In this document: positions 62,020 to 64,000 of the stretch, in pieces
Numbering within the stretch: position 1 is the first letter of the stretch
Layout: the number at the start of each line of letters is the position of its first letter
Assembly (NCBI RefSeq): GCF_003207825.1
Contig: NZ_NKTY01000002.1
Location: forward strand, 124,001 to 188,000
DNA: 64,000 nucleotides
Reading direction: 5' to 3'
Source of the DNA: Komagataeibacter saccharivorans
GTDB lineage: Bacteria; Pseudomonadota; Alphaproteobacteria; Acetobacterales; Acetobacteraceae
Position numbers and translations under genes: made by a program
Notes under the pieces: model-generated
The model's input: the letters and a program-made list of their open reading frames with translations, nothing else
Databases searched by the model: none
What the model was told of the DNA's origin: nothing

Positions 62020-62988
62020 TCAGGGGGCGGGATCAAGGCTGAACGGGTCAACCGCATACTGTTCCAGCGCAATGTCGCGGGTCATCATGCCGTGGGCATG
62101 CAGGAAGGCGGCAAAGGCCCGGTAGCGCGGTATGTTCAGCAGCGCGGGCTGTTTGCACAGCCGCGACAGCGTCGCCTGCCACGCCGCATGGTTCAGCGGG
62201 GTGTCGAGTTCCGGGTGATCGTGGATCGCCTGCGCCAGAATGGTGTCGGGGTGGTTGATAAGCGTATTCGTTCCTTCCGCCAGTGCATCCATGAAGGCGC
62301 GTATCCATGCCTCACGCACATGATCCCGTCCCACCAGCAGGACCAGTTCATCGGACATGGGCACGCCGTGCTCCTCGGGGAAGAAGGCTGAAACCCTGAC
62401 GCCTTTCTGTTGCAGGTCGATCAGTTCATAGGTCCGCACGGCCCCGATCACCGCATCCACCGCATGGCTTATGATTGCCTGTTCAAGCTGGAAATTGACA
62501 TTGACCTGATGCACGTCGGCAAGGCCAAGCCCCGTCGAATGCAGCATCGCGTCCAGCGCCGCATCATCCACCCCCGGCATGGAAATGCCGACCGTCCTGC
62601 CCTTCAGGTCCGCAATGGTATGGATGGTGTCACTGGCGATCAGGACGTTGAGCGGCGTGTCAATCAGCGTGCCCACGCGCATCAGCGGAATGGACTGATC
62701 GGCCAGCATGCCCAGTTGTGTCTGGTAGGAAACGGCCATATCCGCCTGTCCCGCCGCGACCAGACGGGCGGGCGATCCGGGATCGGCAGGCGCGATCAGC
62801 CTGACATCAAGTCCATGGCGGGTGAAGGCGCCGCTATACTGCGCGGCCAGCAGGCTGGCATGATCGGCATTGAGGAACCAGTCCAGCACCACGGTCACCT
62901 GCCGGTCGGCGGCGCGCACGGGTGTCGTCACGACCATGCAGGCCAGCAGCCCCAGCAGGGCGAAAAGATGATGGACAAGGGTGCGCAT
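62020..62988 (-). CDS. NMT1/THI5-like periplasmic binding protein for a thiamine precursor
   Basis: This 322-residue protein has a signal peptide (ALLGLLACMVVTTPVRA) and the NMT1/THI5 start VTVVLDWFLNADHASLLAAQYSGAF. It is followed by DVRLIAPADPGSPARLVAAGQADMAVSYQTQL and LKGRTVGISMPGVDDAALD, as in ThiY-like substrate-binding proteins for formyl-aminopyrimidine. A TPP riboswitch lies upstream, so expression should fall when thiamine is ample. No ABC permease or ATPase genes adjoin it: the next gene downstream is convergent. It may borrow a transporter encoded elsewhere. ATG 62988 has GGAAGGAAGG upstream. Confidence 0.9.
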   Translation of the reverse strand: MRTLVHHLFALLGLLACMVVTTPVRAADRQVTVVLDWFLNADHASLLAAQYSGAFTRHGLDVRLIAPADPGSPARLVAAGQADMAVSYQTQLGMLADQSIPLMRVGTLIDTPLNVLIASDTIHTIADLKGRTVGISMPGVDDAALDAMLHSTGLGLADVHQVNVNFQLEQAIISHAVDAVIGAVRTYELIDLQQKGVRVSAFFPEEHGVPMSDELVLLVGRDHVREAWIRAFMDALAEGTNTLINHPDTILAQAIHDHPELDTPLNHAAWQATLSRLCKQPALLNIPRYRAFAAFLHAHGMMTRDIALEQYAVDPFSLDPAP

Positions 62989-63058
62989 GTGCCTTCCTTC
63001 CAGCGTATCAGCGACGGATGGCAGGCAGGGCGCAGGCCCGGTGGGCCATGGCAGGACG

Positions 63059-63141
63059 CCTCCCTTCGCTGGCATGACCCAGATCAGGTTCAACGGGTGT
63101 GATCTCAGCCCGGCACTTCTGTTGCAGGGCACCCCGGTCGG
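63059..63141 (-). ncRNA. TPP riboswitch (THI element)
   Basis: On the minus strand the conserved parts appear in order: CCGGGGTGCC (63137-63128), GGGCTGAGATCACACCC (63112-63096) with the CTGAGA pyrimidine-sensing loop, and ACCTGATCTGGGTCATGCCA followed by GCGAAGGGA (to about 63060). This is the complete TPP aptamer. A GGCCC/GGGCC stem (63035-63047) in the downstream leader may belong to the expression platform. It controls the THI5-like gene at 62988. Confidence 0.96.
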
Positions 63142-63208
63142 GCAGAGAGTGTGTGAAGGCGGCGTCGCCCGTCAAGTCACGGCTTGCGGACCGTGCGCGA
63201 TGGCAGGT

Positions 63209-64000
63209 TCAGCCTGCCGTGCCGCGCATTTCCCGCCGTGCGCACAGGGGCAGCAGCACAAGGAAGTAGCTGAAATAATACAGTGTCGCGATCCGGCCCA
63301 CGATCATCCAGCCCCCTTCGGCATGGTGGCGTCCAACCAGCCCCATCAGCACGAAAGCCGCCACCAGCCCCGCCATGCCAGCCCGGCACAGCGGACGCGA
63401 GCGGGCCGAACGGATGGAGGATCGGTCAAGCCATGGCACCGCGAACAGGATCGCGATTGATCCCCCCGCCGCAAGCAGGCCGCCGAATTTTGACGGAACA
63501 GACTGCAGCATCCCGTAAAAAGGCAGGAAATACCATTCCGGTTCGATATCGGCGGGCGTGTGCAGGGGGTTGGCGGGACGGTAGTTTTCCGGTTCGGACA
63601 GCAGGTCGGGCCACAGGAAGGCGAGGGCTACGAACACCAGTGCGAATACCACCAGCCCGGTCAGGTCCTTGGTGGTGTAGTACGGATGGAAAGGGACGGT
63701 GTCGCGCGCATTCACGGGTTTGCCGGTCGGGTTGTTCGGCCCCGGCACATGCAGGGCCGCGACATGCAGCCCGACAATGGCGACGATGGCGAAGGCCATG
63801 ACAAAATGCAGCACGAAAAAGCGGTGGATGAAAATATCCCCCAACTGGTCGCTGCCTTCCATGATGTGTTCAAGCGTGGGGCCGATAACCGGCACGGCCC
63901 CCACCGCCTTGCCCGCAACATCCGCCCCCCAGTAGGACATCTGCCCCCATGGCAGGACATAGCCCGCAAAGGCGGTGACCATGACCATGACCAGCAGCCC
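63209..64000 (-). CDS. petB: Cytochrome b of the bc1 complex (partial, runs off the window)
   Basis: The last 263 residues of ubiquinol-cytochrome c reductase cytochrome b are present. [14 protein letters not shown] marks the Qo region, the haem ligands are in [25 protein letters not shown] (two His 14 apart), and [12 protein letters not shown] is the diagnostic PEWY motif. Four C-terminal membrane helices follow. The N-terminal part lies beyond the right edge. No cytochrome c1 gene follows downstream; the TPP riboswitch begins 68 bases after the stop, so petB ends its operon or petC lies upstream. Confidence 0.93.
   Translation of the reverse strand, partial: GLLVMVMVTAFAGYVLPWGQMSYWGADVAGKAVGAVPVIGPTLEHIMEGSDQLGDIFIHRFFVLHFVMAFAIVAIVGLHVAALHVPGPNNPTGKPVNARDTVPFHPYYTTKDLTGLVVFALVFVALAFLWPDLLSEPENYRPANPLHTPADIEPEWYFLPFYGMLQSVPSKFGGLLAAGGSIAILFAVPWLDRSSIRSARSRPLCRAGMAGLVAAFVLMGLVGRHHAEGGWMIVGRIATLYYFSYFLVLLPLCARREMRGTAG

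Noticed and set aside
1-64000. Search for insertion sequences, prophage genes, CRISPR arrays and toxin-antitoxin pairs
   Set aside because: No transposase, integrase, phage structural gene, regularly spaced repeat or classic toxin-antitoxin pair was recognised on either strand.

Overview
The window is a gene-dense, high-GC chromosomal segment from an alphaproteobacterium, most likely an acetic acid bacterium (Acetobacteraceae; Komagataeibacter or Gluconacetobacter-like). The grounds are a complete pqqABCDE operon, an F0 ATP synthase operon with a separate b' subunit, the truncated HprK/RapZ/EIIA/HPr relay, ChvG/ChvI, and hemE and hemJ beside a probable replication origin. I see no insertion sequence, prophage, CRISPR array or rRNA operon. 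It reads as core genome with a few unexplained small elements.

Layout. 0-12 kb: 3' end of folC, two sugar-porter MFS transporters, zur, a flavin reductase, a 3-hydroxyisobutyryl-CoA hydrolase-like protein, SelO, an S9 peptidase, DedA, an SDR and trmB. 12-19 kb (minus strand): metK, dapB, dnaJ, dnaK, grpE, with a heat-shock-type promoter before dnaK. 19-26 kb: chvI-chvG facing pqqABCDE, then an AI-2E family permease. 26-31 kb: an FNR-type regulator with two perfect FNR boxes, one upstream of ompW-hemN, plus two oxygen- or stress-related genes. 31-34 kb: the ETF dehydrogenase/etfB/etfA electron-transfer set. 34-39 kb: a candidate small RNA, a MATE exporter, rfbD-rfbC, tRNA-Ala(GGC) and maf.

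At 39.1-39.5 kb, between maf (minus) and hemE (plus), lies a non-coding stretch with DnaA-box-like sites, an AT-rich tract and an exceptional cluster of GTAC tetranucleotides. This is the probable chromosomal origin oriC. From here to 57 kb nearly all genes run rightward: hemE-HAD-hemJ, tRNA-Ala(CGC), hprK-rapZ-EIIA-HPr-EI (a regulatory PTS with no sugar permease in view), pabB-pabC, purH, atpI-atpB-atpE-atpF'-atpF and a GT2/GT39 glycosyltransferase pair. 57-64 kb: an oxidoreductase, a large porin, small conserved proteins, a TPP-riboswitch-controlled THI5-like binding protein, and the 3' part of cytochrome b of the bc1 complex running off the edge.

Functionally, the window combines periplasmic oxidation cofactor synthesis (PQQ), respiratory electron input (ETF, bc1), ATP synthesis, haem synthesis by aerobic and anaerobic routes, protein folding, and envelope/PTS signalling. 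The points most worth follow-up are the putative oriC with its GTAC cluster, the GTAC palindrome upstream of pqqA, the FNR island, the 34.7-kb small RNA candidate and the orphan TPP-controlled binding protein.
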